From Thalassospira xiamenensis M-5 = DSM 17429 (GTDB lineage Bacteria > Pseudomonadota > Alphaproteobacteria > Rhodospirillales > Thalassospiraceae): a stretch of 64,000 nt of DNA. This document shows positions 7,376 to 15,816 of the stretch, piece after piece. The position numbers and the translations under genes were made by a program. Positions within the stretch are counted from its first letter, which is position 1. Each line of letters starts with the position of its first letter. The stretch covers positions 3,356,001 to 3,420,000 of the forward strand of contig NZ_CP004388.1 in the NCBI RefSeq assembly GCF_000300235.2. The letters are read 5' to 3'. The notes under the pieces are model-generated. The model was not told the origin of the DNA. It saw only the letters and a program-made list of their open reading frames with translations, and did no database searches.

Positions 7376-9967
7376 TTAGGCCGCTTCGGCACGACGGCGA
7401 CGGCGTTGCAATACGATGATCCCGCCCAGCAGAACAAATGCCGGGATAAAGAACACCTCTTTGGGCATGCGGTCGGCTTCGATCTTGATCGCGGTGATTT
7501 CAAAGTCGAAATCAAGTCCCGCTTTCTCGGCCGGACCACCAAATACCAGATCATCGATAAAGACCTTGCCGTCTTCGTTGCGAACCGCAATGCCCGCATT
7601 GTAAAGACGATCTTCACCCGATGCTTCCGGCCCCAATGGCAACATCACCGATTTGCTGACTTCGTCGCCTTCAAGACTGATGCCCTCGACATCCAGAAGA
7701 ATGCTGGTATTGGCGGGCATATCGGCCGCCTTTTCAACAATCTCGGTCGCGGGCAGGTTTTCATAGGGCGGTTCCAGCAGATCAAGCCAGAAACCCGGAC
7801 GGAACAGGGTAAAGGCAATCAGCAGAAGTGCCGCACTTTCCCACAGTTTAGAGCGGGTGAAGAAATACCCCATCGTCGCTGCGGCAAAGACCAGCATCGC
7901 AACAATCGCGACAAAGATCACCATCACCACTTCAAACGGATGATCAAGCCCGATCAGCAGAAGCTGCGTGTTGAACAGGAACAGGAACGGCAGAACGGCG
8001 GTACGCATGCTGTAAAAGAACGCGACAAAGCCGGTCTTCATCGGGTCGGCCCCTGAAACCGCAGCCGCGGCAAAGGATGCCAGACCAACCGGTGGTGTCA
8101 CATCGGCCATAATGCCGAAATAGAACACGAACAGATGCACCGCAATCAACGGCACGATCAGGCCGTTCGCAGCCCCCAGTTCAACAATCACCGGTGCCAT
8201 CAGGCTCGACACCACGATATAGTTCGCCGTGGTCGGAAGCCCCATGCCAAGGATCAGGCTGATGATCGCGGTAAAGATCAGGATCAGCATCAGATTGCCG
8301 CCCGAAATCAGTTCCACGAATTCGACCATCACCTGACCGATCCCGGTCAGCGACACCGTACCCACGATGATACCGGCCGCCGCGGTCGCAACCCCGATCC
8401 CGATCATGTTGCGCGCCCCGGTGGCAAAACCGTCAATCACATCGGCAATGCCATCCTTGATGCTGGCCATATAGTCCGGCTGCTTGCGGAAGAACGCCTT
8501 GACCGGGCGCTGGGTCAGCATGATGAACAGCATCAGAACCGTCGCCCAGAAGGCCGACAATCCGGGTGATTTCAACTCGATCATCAGGAACCAGACCAGA
8601 ACCACGACCGGCAACAGATAATGCAGGCCGGACTTGGCAGTTTCGCCCAGTGCCGGAAGCTCCAGCACCGGCTTGTTGGGATCATCCAGTTCAAGATCGG
8701 GATATTTCGCCGCATAATACAGACCGGCAAAATAGATCGCGGCACATTCGACCGCGACAATCCAGCCCACCGCGTTACCGAATATCTGTTTCTGGAAATT
8801 GATCGCGTAGTAAATCACACCCGCAAGAATAACCAGCGACAACACGAACAGAAGCGAACGCATCAGCACTTGCTGCACGGTCGATGTCTGACGTTTCGGC
8901 AGGCCCTTCATATTGGCCTTAAGCGCCTCAAGATGGACGATATAGATCAGCGCGATATAGGAAATCGTCGCCGGCAGGAAGGCATGCTTGATGACTTCCG
9001 GGTAAGGAATGCCGACATATTCCACCATCAAAAAGGCCGCAGCCCCCATGACCGGCGGCATGATCTGCCCGTTGACCGACGATGCGACTTCGACCGCACC
9101 GGCCTTCTCGCCCGAGAAACCGACACGCTTCATAAGCGGGATGGTAAAGGTCCCGGTCGTTACCACGTTGGCAATCGAGGAGCCTGAAATCAACCCGGTC
9201 ATTGCCGATGCCAGAACGGCAGCCTTTGCCGGACCGCCACGCATGTGACCAAGGGCGGCAAACGCCACCTTGATGAAATAGTTGCCAGCCCCGGCTTTAT
9301 CGAGCAACGAGCCAAACAGCACAAACAGGAACACGAAGCTGGTCGAAACGCCAAGCGCAATCCCGAACACGCCTTCGGTGGTGATCCACTGATGCGACAT
9401 CGCCTTGGAGAAGCTTGCACCCGCCCATTGCAGGACATCGGGCACCCACGGCGCATTGCCAAAGAACACATAGGCAAGGAACACCATCGCCACGATCATA
9501 AGGGGCGGACCAAGTGCGCGGCGCGTTGCTTCAAGCAACAGCACCAGACCGGCACCGGCCACCACAAGATCCTGCGTGATCGGCAAGCCCGGACGCGATG
9601 ACAGCTCGCGGTAGAAAATAAAGATATAAAGAGCACAGAATGCCCCGGCAGCCGCCAGGACCCAGTCAAAAACCGGAATATAACTTCGCGGTGAATTCTT
9701 GAAAGCCGGATAGGCCAGAAACGCCAGGAACACGGCAAAAGCCAGATGGATCGACCGTGCTTCGGTCGAATTGAAAACCCCAAAACTGACAATATAGGGC
9801 AGTGGCGATGCCAGCCACAGCTGGAACAGCGACCAGGCCACGGCAACATACAGCAAAATTATTGCCGTCATGCCGGTCGGCTGGCGCGCGCCTGTATCAT
9901 TTTCCGCGATCAGATCCTGAAGATCCTGGTCCGATGGACCCTGTGTCGCGCTTTTATCGTCGGTCAT
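7376..9967 (-). CDS. TRAP transporter fused 4TM/12TM permease with DUF3394 tail
   Basis: The start at 9967 has GGGAG 7 nt upstream and gives 863 residues; an upstream in-frame start would add 27 unlikely residues. The protein fuses the small and large TRAP permease subunits, as is usual for TAXI-type systems. The core has segments such as GPPLMIVAMVFLAYVFFGNAPW, the ASAMTGLISGSS motif and LGMGLPTTANYIV. After the last transport helices comes an extracytoplasmic DUF3394-like domain with a PDZ-like GGPAEKAGL stretch, then a final helix and an Arg-rich tail. It works with the TAXI binding protein encoded upstream. Confidence 0.94.
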   Translation of the reverse strand: MTDDKSATQGPSDQDLQDLIAENDTGARQPTGMTAIILLYVAVAWSLFQLWLASPLPYIVSFGVFNSTEARSIHLAFAVFLAFLAYPAFKNSPRSYIPVFDWVLAAAGAFCALYIFIFYRELSSRPGLPITQDLVVAGAGLVLLLEATRRALGPPLMIVAMVFLAYVFFGNAPWVPDVLQWAGASFSKAMSHQWITTEGVFGIALGVSTSFVFLFVLFGSLLDKAGAGNYFIKVAFAALGHMRGGPAKAAVLASAMTGLISGSSIANVVTTGTFTIPLMKRVGFSGEKAGAVEVASSVNGQIMPPVMGAAAFLMVEYVGIPYPEVIKHAFLPATISYIALIYIVHLEALKANMKGLPKRQTSTVQQVLMRSLLFVLSLVILAGVIYYAINFQKQIFGNAVGWIVAVECAAIYFAGLYYAAKYPDLELDDPNKPVLELPALGETAKSGLHYLLPVVVLVWFLMIELKSPGLSAFWATVLMLFIMLTQRPVKAFFRKQPDYMASIKDGIADVIDGFATGARNMIGIGVATAAAGIIVGTVSLTGIGQVMVEFVELISGGNLMLILIFTAIISLILGMGLPTTANYIVVSSLMAPVIVELGAANGLIVPLIAVHLFVFYFGIMADVTPPVGLASFAAAAVSGADPMKTGFVAFFYSMRTAVLPFLFLFNTQLLLIGLDHPFEVVMVIFVAIVAMLVFAAATMGYFFTRSKLWESAALLLIAFTLFRPGFWLDLLEPPYENLPATEIVEKAADMPANTSILLDVEGISLEGDEVSKSVMLPLGPEASGEDRLYNAGIAVRNEDGKVFIDDLVFGGPAEKAGLDFDFEITAIKIEADRMPKEVFFIPAFVLLGGIIVLQRRRRRAEAA

Positions 9968-10132
9968 TGCAAACTCCCGGTCTGAACGCGGTTTCTGTTT
10001 CGGGCGGCCCAAACCGATAGCCCAGAAACAAAAAACCTCCGTCGACACTTACCCGGTCGCCCACGGAGCATATCGGCACATCATTGTGCGCCATTTTGAT
10101 CAAATTTTTTAAAATGCCCGCAGGACGGAAGA

Positions 10133-10165
10133 AAACAAAACGGGAGGCACGGCGTGCCCCCCGTT
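10133..10165 (-). terminator. Partial terminator between TAXI protein and permease genes
   Basis: A 10-bp stem with one mismatch (CGGGAGGCAC/GTGCCCCCCG) is followed on the minus strand by TTTTGTTTT. It lies 10 nt after the TAXI stop codon. Because the permease gene follows on the same strand, it probably attenuates transcription, giving more binding protein than permease. Confidence 0.75.
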
Positions 10166-10175
10166 TCAACCTGAC

Positions 10176-11153
10176 TTACATCAGGCCAGCTTCTTTGAAG
10201 TATTTGACAGCGCCGTCATGCAGCGGTGCCGAAAGGCCGTCTTTGACCATTTCTTCTTTTTTGAGGATCGCAAAAGCCGGGTGCAGCTTTTTGAAGTCCT
10301 CGAAGTTTTCAAAGACTGCTTTGACAACATTGTAAACGACGTCCGCATCGGTTGCGGTCGAGGACACGAAGGTCGCGCCGACACCGAAGGTCTGAACGTC
10401 GTCCGGGTTACCGCGATACATGCCGCCCGGAATGGTGGCAACACGGTAATACGGGTTATCGGCAACCAGTTTGTCGATTTCCGGACCGGCAACTTCGACC
10501 AGAACAGAATCACAGGAAGATACAGCTTCCTGAATCGAACCGGACGGATGACCAACGACATAAAGCATCGCATCGATCTTGTTATCGCAAAGCGCCTGCG
10601 ACTGTTCAGCCGGCTTCAGTTCGGATGCCAGTGCGAAATCGTCAAGCGTCCAGCCCTTGGCGTTCATCACGATTTCCATGGTGTCGCGGCTACCCGAACC
10701 CGGGTTACCGATATTGACACGTTTGCCTTTAAGGTCATCAAAGGTTTTGATGCCGGAATCAGCGCGGGCAACAATGGTGAACGGCTCCGGATGGATCGAG
10801 AAGACGGCACGCAGTTCCGGGAACGGGCCGACGTCTTTGAATGCTTTTTCACCATTCAGGGCATAGTACTGAACGTCAGACTGAGCAACGCCAAGATCCA
10901 GCTCGCCCGAACGAATGGTGTTGATGTTGTAGGACGAACCACCAGTGGACTCGACCGAGCAACGAATGCCATGCTCTTTACGGTCTTTGTTCACCAGACG
11001 GCAGATTGCACCACCGGTCGGATAGTAAACGCCCGTCACGCCACCGGTACCGATGGTGATAAAACGGTTTTCCTGTGCCGATGCCTGTCCGGCGAACAGC
11101 GACGCACCTGCCAAGGTGGCAATGGCACCCGCTACAGCAATAAGTTTCTTCAT
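10176..11153 (-). CDS. TAXI-family TRAP solute-binding protein
   Basis: Starting at 11153 (MKKLIAV, GGGAG upstream), this 325-residue protein has a signal peptide cleaved near residue 26 (ASA). Next comes the TAXI signature [29 protein letters not shown] proteins bind small organic or amino acids in the periplasm and hand them to a fused TRAP permease, here encoded next. The mature chain has paired cysteines at the CRLVN and RCSVES segments. The upstream catabolic genes (aminotransferase, BKACE) point to an amino or beta-keto compound as ligand, by inference. Confidence 0.95.
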   Translation of the reverse strand: MKKLIAVAGAIATLAGASLFAGQASAQENRFITIGTGGVTGVYYPTGGAICRLVNKDRKEHGIRCSVESTGGSSYNINTIRSGELDLGVAQSDVQYYALNGEKAFKDVGPFPELRAVFSIHPEPFTIVARADSGIKTFDDLKGKRVNIGNPGSGSRDTMEIVMNAKGWTLDDFALASELKPAEQSQALCDNKIDAMLYVVGHPSGSIQEAVSSCDSVLVEVAGPEIDKLVADNPYYRVATIPGGMYRGNPDDVQTFGVGATFVSSTATDADVVYNVVKAVFENFEDFKKLHPAFAILKKEEMVKDGLSAPLHDGAVKYFKEAGLM

Positions 11154-11225
11154 CAGGATTAGCTCCCTATTACACCCTGTTATAAAGTTTTCAACCACAC
11201 CGCGAAGATGTGGCGGAAAAACATG

Positions 11226-11251
11226 GAAACATCAGATAAATCAGATGTTTC
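11226..11251. promoter_or_regulatory. Inverted repeat in the TAXI gene promoter region
   Basis: GAAACATC and GATGTTTC form 8-bp perfect arms around a 10-nt spacer, about 75-100 nt upstream of the TAXI start codon. The right arm contains ATGTTTCA (11245-11252), which also occurs twice ahead of the RpiR-family gene. It is a candidate operator for that regulator. Confidence 0.5.
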
Positions 11252-11360
11252 AGCGAGAGGATTATAATGACGAGCCCCAAGAATTGAAACCCTATAACCC
11301 CGAAACCCCCTGATACTTTTATGTCAGGTAACCAGTCTGTTTTCATTGGCGCGCCAAAGT

Positions 11361-12191
11361 TCACCACTGCGGTTGCATGATTTTTCGCGCCTGATCGCCG
11401 GTCGCAACAGTCCGACCCATAAGATACGCGCCTTCGCGCGCCTGAACGATCAAAGCAGCATTGTCGACCGCACCCGAACGGTCAACCAAAAGATGATTAT
11501 TTTCAAAACCAATGCGCGCATGGCCACCCAATCCGGCCGCCGTCAACGCACAGGCATTTTCATGTACCCCGAAGGCGCACATCATCCATTCCGATACAAA
11601 TGGCGACGCATCCAGATACGGCAAAAGGTCTTTGGGATCGGATACCTGCCCCGTGGTGTAACGGCCCAGAACATAAAGCACCGGCAGCTTTTCCCCCGGA
11701 ATGACACCATCACGCACAAGCTGGTTGAACCGGATCACGTCTTCTGGCGCATAAAGGATGAATTGCGGCAGGATATCCGCCTCGCGCATGAAGGCAAAGA
11801 AATCGCGCAGTTCATCAAGATCGGCATTTTCCGGCGCAATTTCGCGCACTGCAATCGATACCGCCTCGGGCACAAGTTCGCGGATCATCGCCATCTGATC
11901 CTGCGCGCCATACATGCCGACCGCCTCGCTCGTGACCTGAAGCAGCATGTCATCACCAACACTTGCGCGCACCTCGGTCAGCATTTCACGATACCGGCCC
12001 ACATCAATGCTGTGCTTCTGGTCATCATCACGCACATGCAGATGCATCATTGCCGCCCCGGCGGCCTTGCATTTGGCGGCTTCCTTGGCCAGTTCGGCCG
12101 GGGTTATCGGAATATTAGGCAGATCGGCCTTGGTTTTGCGCGCCCCATTGGGGGCCGATGCGATCAGAAACGGGGTTTCACCATAAGACAT
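11361..12191 (-). CDS. BKACE-type beta-keto acid cleavage enzyme (DUF849)
   Basis: The 276-residue protein belongs to the 3-keto-5-aminohexanoate cleavage enzyme family. These zinc enzymes condense a beta-keto acid with acetyl-CoA and split it to acetoacetate plus a new CoA ester. The metal-binding His50 and His52 of the HLHVRD motif are present, with Glu230 in the RIGFENN motif as third ligand. The residue after this Glu is Asn, where Kce has Asp. It begins inside the stop codon of the upstream aminotransferase gene (TAATG), so translation is coupled. The substrate is probably the keto acid made by that aminotransferase. Confidence 0.93.
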   Translation of the reverse strand: MSYGETPFLIASAPNGARKTKADLPNIPITPAELAKEAAKCKAAGAAMMHLHVRDDDQKHSIDVGRYREMLTEVRASVGDDMLLQVTSEAVGMYGAQDQMAMIRELVPEAVSIAVREIAPENADLDELRDFFAFMREADILPQFILYAPEDVIRFNQLVRDGVIPGEKLPVLYVLGRYTTGQVSDPKDLLPYLDASPFVSEWMMCAFGVHENACALTAAGLGGHARIGFENNHLLVDRSGAVDNAALIVQAREGAYLMGRTVATGDQARKIMQPQW

Positions 12192-13552
12192 TACAAAAGC
12201 CCCTCGGCGGCAAACACGTCATTCATCGCCAATTCAAACAGATCAACGATCCTTGCGACATCATCCCCGGTCACGATAAAGGGCGGCGCAAACAGCACAT
12301 GATCGCCGCGCACGCCATCAATCGTGCCGCCCATCGGATAGGCCATCAACCCGCGGGCAAAGGCCGCCTTCTTGATCTTGGCGTTGATCTTGCGCGCCGG
12401 ATCAAACGGGTCTTTGGTTTCGCGATCCGCGACCAGCTCAAGCCCCCGGAACAATCCCCGACCGCGAATATCCCCCACAAACGGATGTTGCCCGAACCGT
12501 TCGCGCAATCCATCGGCCAGCAATTCGCCCTGCCTGACGACATTGGCCAGAAGGTCGCGTTCGCGAATGGTTCGCTGGGTTGCAAGGGCCGCGGCACAGG
12601 CGGTTGCATGCCCCTGATAGGTATGACCGTGCTGAAAGAAACCCGATCCATTGGCAATCGCGTCATCGATTTTCTTCGACACCAGGATCGCACCAATCGG
12701 CTGATATCCGGCACCCAGCCCCTTGGCGATGGTTTGCAAATCACCCGAAATGCCTTCCTGTTCAATCGCATGCAGGGTGCCGGTGCGGCCCATCCCGCAC
12801 ATGACCTCGTCAAGGATCAGCAGCACACCATACTGATCGCAAATCTCGCGGATGCGTTTGAAATATCCCGGCACCGGGGCCAAGGCACCCGATGTTGCGC
12901 CGACAACCGGCTCGGCGACAAAGGCGGCAACGCTGTCGGCCCCCAGTTCAAGGATCGCGGTTTCAAGTTCGTTGGCGACCCGCAAACCATATACCTCGTC
13001 GCTTTCGCCCGGCATCTGGTCACGATACGGATAACAGGGCGCGATATGGTTTGCCGTAATCAGCAGCGGTTCGAACTGCTTGCGACGCCACATATTCCCG
13101 CCAACCGAAAGCGCGCCCAGCGTATTGCCATGATAGGACTGGCGGCGCGCAATCACGTATTTCCGGTCGGGCTGCCCGATCTCAAGGAAATATTGCCGCG
13201 CCATTTTAAGCGCCGCCTCGGTCGCCTCCGACCCGCCCGAAACGAAATATGCCTTGGCAATGCCTTCGGGGGCATGGGTTACAAGGTCCTCGGCCAGTTC
13301 TTCCATCGCATCGGTGGAAAAGAAACCCGAATGGGCATAGGCAATCTGATCAATCTGGGCATGCATGGCCGCACGCACCAACGGGTCGGAATGCCCAAGG
13401 CATGAAACTGCGGCACCTCCGCTGGCATCCAGATAACTTTTGCCATTCTGATCAAAGATATAAACACCTTCGCCCCGCACCGCACGCGGCGGGATCGCAA
13501 GACTGTTGCGATGAAGGACATAGGTTTCGGGCTTGCTGTGGGGCTGATTCAT
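12191..13552 (-). CDS. Class III PLP-dependent aminotransferase
   Basis: This 453-residue cytoplasmic enzyme has the fold-type I class III pattern: YLDASGGAAVSCLGHSDP near residue 40, a FVSGGSEATEAALKMARQY cofactor segment near 105, LILDEVMCGMGRTG near 245, and a TIAKGLGAGYQPIGA segment carrying the PLP lysine near 275. Relatives act on omega- or beta-amino acids with pyruvate or 2-oxoglutarate. It overlaps the RpiR gene by ATGA and the BKACE gene by one base, forming a tight operon. A beta-amino acid substrate would yield the beta-keto acid that BKACE needs. Confidence 0.93.
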   Translation of the reverse strand: MNQPHSKPETYVLHRNSLAIPPRAVRGEGVYIFDQNGKSYLDASGGAAVSCLGHSDPLVRAAMHAQIDQIAYAHSGFFSTDAMEELAEDLVTHAPEGIAKAYFVSGGSEATEAALKMARQYFLEIGQPDRKYVIARRQSYHGNTLGALSVGGNMWRRKQFEPLLITANHIAPCYPYRDQMPGESDEVYGLRVANELETAILELGADSVAAFVAEPVVGATSGALAPVPGYFKRIREICDQYGVLLILDEVMCGMGRTGTLHAIEQEGISGDLQTIAKGLGAGYQPIGAILVSKKIDDAIANGSGFFQHGHTYQGHATACAAALATQRTIRERDLLANVVRQGELLADGLRERFGQHPFVGDIRGRGLFRGLELVADRETKDPFDPARKINAKIKKAAFARGLMAYPMGGTIDGVRGDHVLFAPPFIVTGDDVARIVDLFELAMNDVFAAEGLL

Positions 13553-14451
13553 GATCGGGAATTCCGGGTGGGGGCGGCTTCTTCATGATAGGTATCGAAA
13601 GCCGCAAGTTGTTCTTCCGCAACGGCAATCCGTTGCAGTACCTTTTGACCGCCGCGCGCAACCAGAAGGGCGACAAGCGCCTGCATGACCGAAACGCTGG
13701 TGGTAAAGCTTTGGAAAAAGGATGGGGAACTGTCTGATACGACCAGCTTTGCAACCGCATCGACCGCAATCGGCGCAACGTCCGAATCACAAACCGCAAT
13801 CACCGGACAATGCTGTTTGCGGGCAAACGCGACCGCGCGCACCGTATCGCGAATATAGGGCCGTGCCCCGACGGCAATCAGAACGTCCCGCGGGCCAATC
13901 CCGCGCAACTGGTCCCCGAATGCCCCTGCATGCCCGTCAACCAGAACACCATTTTCGTTAAACAGCCGATAGGCATAGGCAAACTGATACGCCGCCGGAT
14001 AGGCCGCACCACGCCCGACGACAAAAACCTGACGGGCGCGCGCAATATGTTCACACGCATCCTTCATGCGTTCGCACATTTCCGGTGCGAATGCCTGACC
14101 GATATTGGCAATCTCGGTCTGCGCGATGCTTTGCAGCAGATGTGCATCGCGATGGATATCGGCATCGCTGTTTTGCAACGCGCGCGCCCGGTGTGCGTAA
14201 CTTGCCGGCAGGTCAAGCAACCGGTTCTGGTAACTGTCGCGAAACTGCTGCCAGGTATCGACACCGATGGCCGCCATCAGGCGGGTAACCGTACTGGGTG
14301 GCACATTGGCCGCCCGTGCAAGGGCGCGCATCGAACGCAGGGCCACATCATTGGGATGATCAAGGATATGGCGCGCCGCCTTTTGCATTTGCGGGCTCAG
14401 CGTCGCATAATCGGAAATCAGCTTTTCGCGCAAATCGGTGTAAACACCCAT
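13549..14451 (-). CDS. MurR/RpiR-family transcriptional regulator
   Basis: The 300-residue protein has an N-terminal HTH_6 domain (about residues 1-77, with ALARAANVPPSTVTRLMAAIGV as recognition region). A SIS ligand-binding domain covers about 125-265 (VFVVGRGAAYPAAYQFAYAYRL). Such regulators sense phosphorylated or small metabolites. It is the first gene of the operon with the aminotransferase and BKACE genes and probably regulates itself. Repeated TGAAAC/GTTTCA elements lie just upstream, and one also lies ahead of the TAXI transporter gene. Confidence 0.93.
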   Translation of the reverse strand: MGVYTDLREKLISDYATLSPQMQKAARHILDHPNDVALRSMRALARAANVPPSTVTRLMAAIGVDTWQQFRDSYQNRLLDLPASYAHRARALQNSDADIHRDAHLLQSIAQTEIANIGQAFAPEMCERMKDACEHIARARQVFVVGRGAAYPAAYQFAYAYRLFNENGVLVDGHAGAFGDQLRGIGPRDVLIAVGARPYIRDTVRAVAFARKQHCPVIAVCDSDVAPIAVDAVAKLVVSDSSPSFFQSFTTSVSVMQALVALLVARGGQKVLQRIAVAEEQLAAFDTYHEEAAPTRNSRS

Positions 14452-14467
14452 TTTCCCGGGTTCCTGT

Positions 14468-14567
14468 GATCAATTGATCGGAAAACTACGCCACAGCGCC
14501 ACCGGATTTGCAACGAATGTTTCAATTGTATGACTTAATGAAACGTTTGTTTCGCAAAATGTTTCAT
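14468..14567. promoter_or_regulatory. Repeated TGAAAC/GTTTCA elements upstream of the rpiR-like gene
   Basis: The gap between the RpiR-like gene and the divergent signalling gene holds ATGTTTCA at 14517-14524 and 14559-14566, ATGAAAC at 14538-14544 facing GTTTCAT at 14561-14567, and GTTTC at 14549-14553. A 12-bp perfect palindrome, GATCAATTGATC, sits at 14468-14479 next to the start codon. A further GTTTCAT is at 14661-14667. These look like operator half-sites. Confidence 0.5.
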
Positions 14568-14727
14568 GGCCGCAGTACCCCTTAAGGCTGCAATTGGTAA
14601 AAACCATGGACTTATAAGAAAAAGATGTAACAATACCAAATTCGCGGCAGGAACGTTTACGTTTCATATAAAGATATAAATCTACATTCGCGATGTGGGA
14701 CTGGGCACCGAATCGATAAGGTGGCCA

Positions 14728-15816
14728 ATGAATAACCAGATCATCGATGCACTGGCACAGACAAGTGCGGGCATCGCTCTTTTTGACAGCAATGAACGGA
14801 TCATCTATGCGAACCCGGCGTGGGAACAGCTGATTACCGGCGTTGCCGAAGAAGACCTGCTGTTTTCCGAAACGGAACTCGCTGACGGTGGCATGATTTC
14901 CGTCTGCTTCGTCAAGCCGCAGGCGGAGCATCCCCACCCGATTGCCCTTCCGGCATCGGCCAATGACAGTAAAATCGGTACCGTGATCATCGCCGATGAC
15001 AGCGAAAGCAACCGCATGGTCGCGCGCCGCATCCTGCAAGCCGAAGGATACGGCATTGTCGAGGCCACCAACGGGCAGACCGTGCTGAACATGCTGCGTC
15101 GCGGGGTGACGGCCGATCTGATCCTGATGGACGTCGAAATGCCCGATATGGACGGATTGCATACGACGCGCCGCATCCGCCACATGCAGGGGCCGGTTGC
15201 CCATACCCCCATCATTGCCTTGTCTGCTCACCAGTCGCGCGACTGGAACGTCATTGCGCGTCAGTCCGGGGTTGATGAATTTATCAACAAACCGATCCAG
15301 CGCGCCAAGCTGCTTGATACCATCCGCGACCTCATCAGCCGGTCCCCGGAGGGTGCGGCTTCCGCCCCGCGTCTTTCGCCGCCGCCGGTATTGCGATCCA
15401 AGGGGGCACGCATCACCCGCCCGGAACGCCTTGATCCGCCTTCAAGCCCGGTGCTTGATATCCGCACCCTCGAACAGCTTTATGCCGACGCCGGGGACGA
15501 AGGCGCATCATGCGGTATCGACCTTTTCATCAATGAAACCGAAACCCGTCTGGTCAAAATTGACAACGCGCTGTCAAATGACGACCTCGCAACCGTCCGG
15601 GACGAAGTCCATGTGCTCAAAAGCACCTCGGGTACCTTTGGCTTGCGCCAGCTTTCCGATTTGTGCGGGGTCACACAGAATTTCTTTGAAGAAGACGATA
15701 TCGACGAAGGCCGCATCCTTGCCCTGTCCCGCCAGGTGGTGCAACTGGCACCAACGGCCCTGACCGCGCTTAATCTTTATCGCCGTTCACGCGGCTGGGG
15801 GCGTTCCGGCATGTAA
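14728..15816 (+). CDS. PAS-receiver-HPt signalling protein
   Basis: The ATG at 14728 with AAGGTGG upstream gives 362 residues. Residues 5-60 resemble a truncated PAS domain (GIALFDSNERIIYANPAWEQL). Residues 85-205 are a receiver domain with acidic pocket Asp90/Asp91, phospho-acceptor Asp135 (LILMDVEMPDMDG), Ser166 and Lys188. A Pro-rich linker leads to an HPt domain with phospho-histidine His295 (DEVHVLKSTSGTFG). There is no kinase domain, so it probably relays phosphate from a hybrid kinase encoded elsewhere. Its 3' end overlaps the convergent asparagine synthetase gene by 40 nt. Confidence 0.9.
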   Translation: MNNQIIDALAQTSAGIALFDSNERIIYANPAWEQLITGVAEEDLLFSETELADGGMISVCFVKPQAEHPHPIALPASANDSKIGTVIIADDSESNRMVARRILQAEGYGIVEATNGQTVLNMLRRGVTADLILMDVEMPDMDGLHTTRRIRHMQGPVAHTPIIALSAHQSRDWNVIARQSGVDEFINKPIQRAKLLDTIRDLISRSPEGAASAPRLSPPPVLRSKGARITRPERLDPPSSPVLDIRTLEQLYADAGDEGASCGIDLFINETETRLVKIDNALSNDDLATVRDEVHVLKSTSGTFGLRQLSDLCGVTQNFFEEDDIDEGRILALSRQVVQLAPTALTALNLYRRSRGWGRSGM

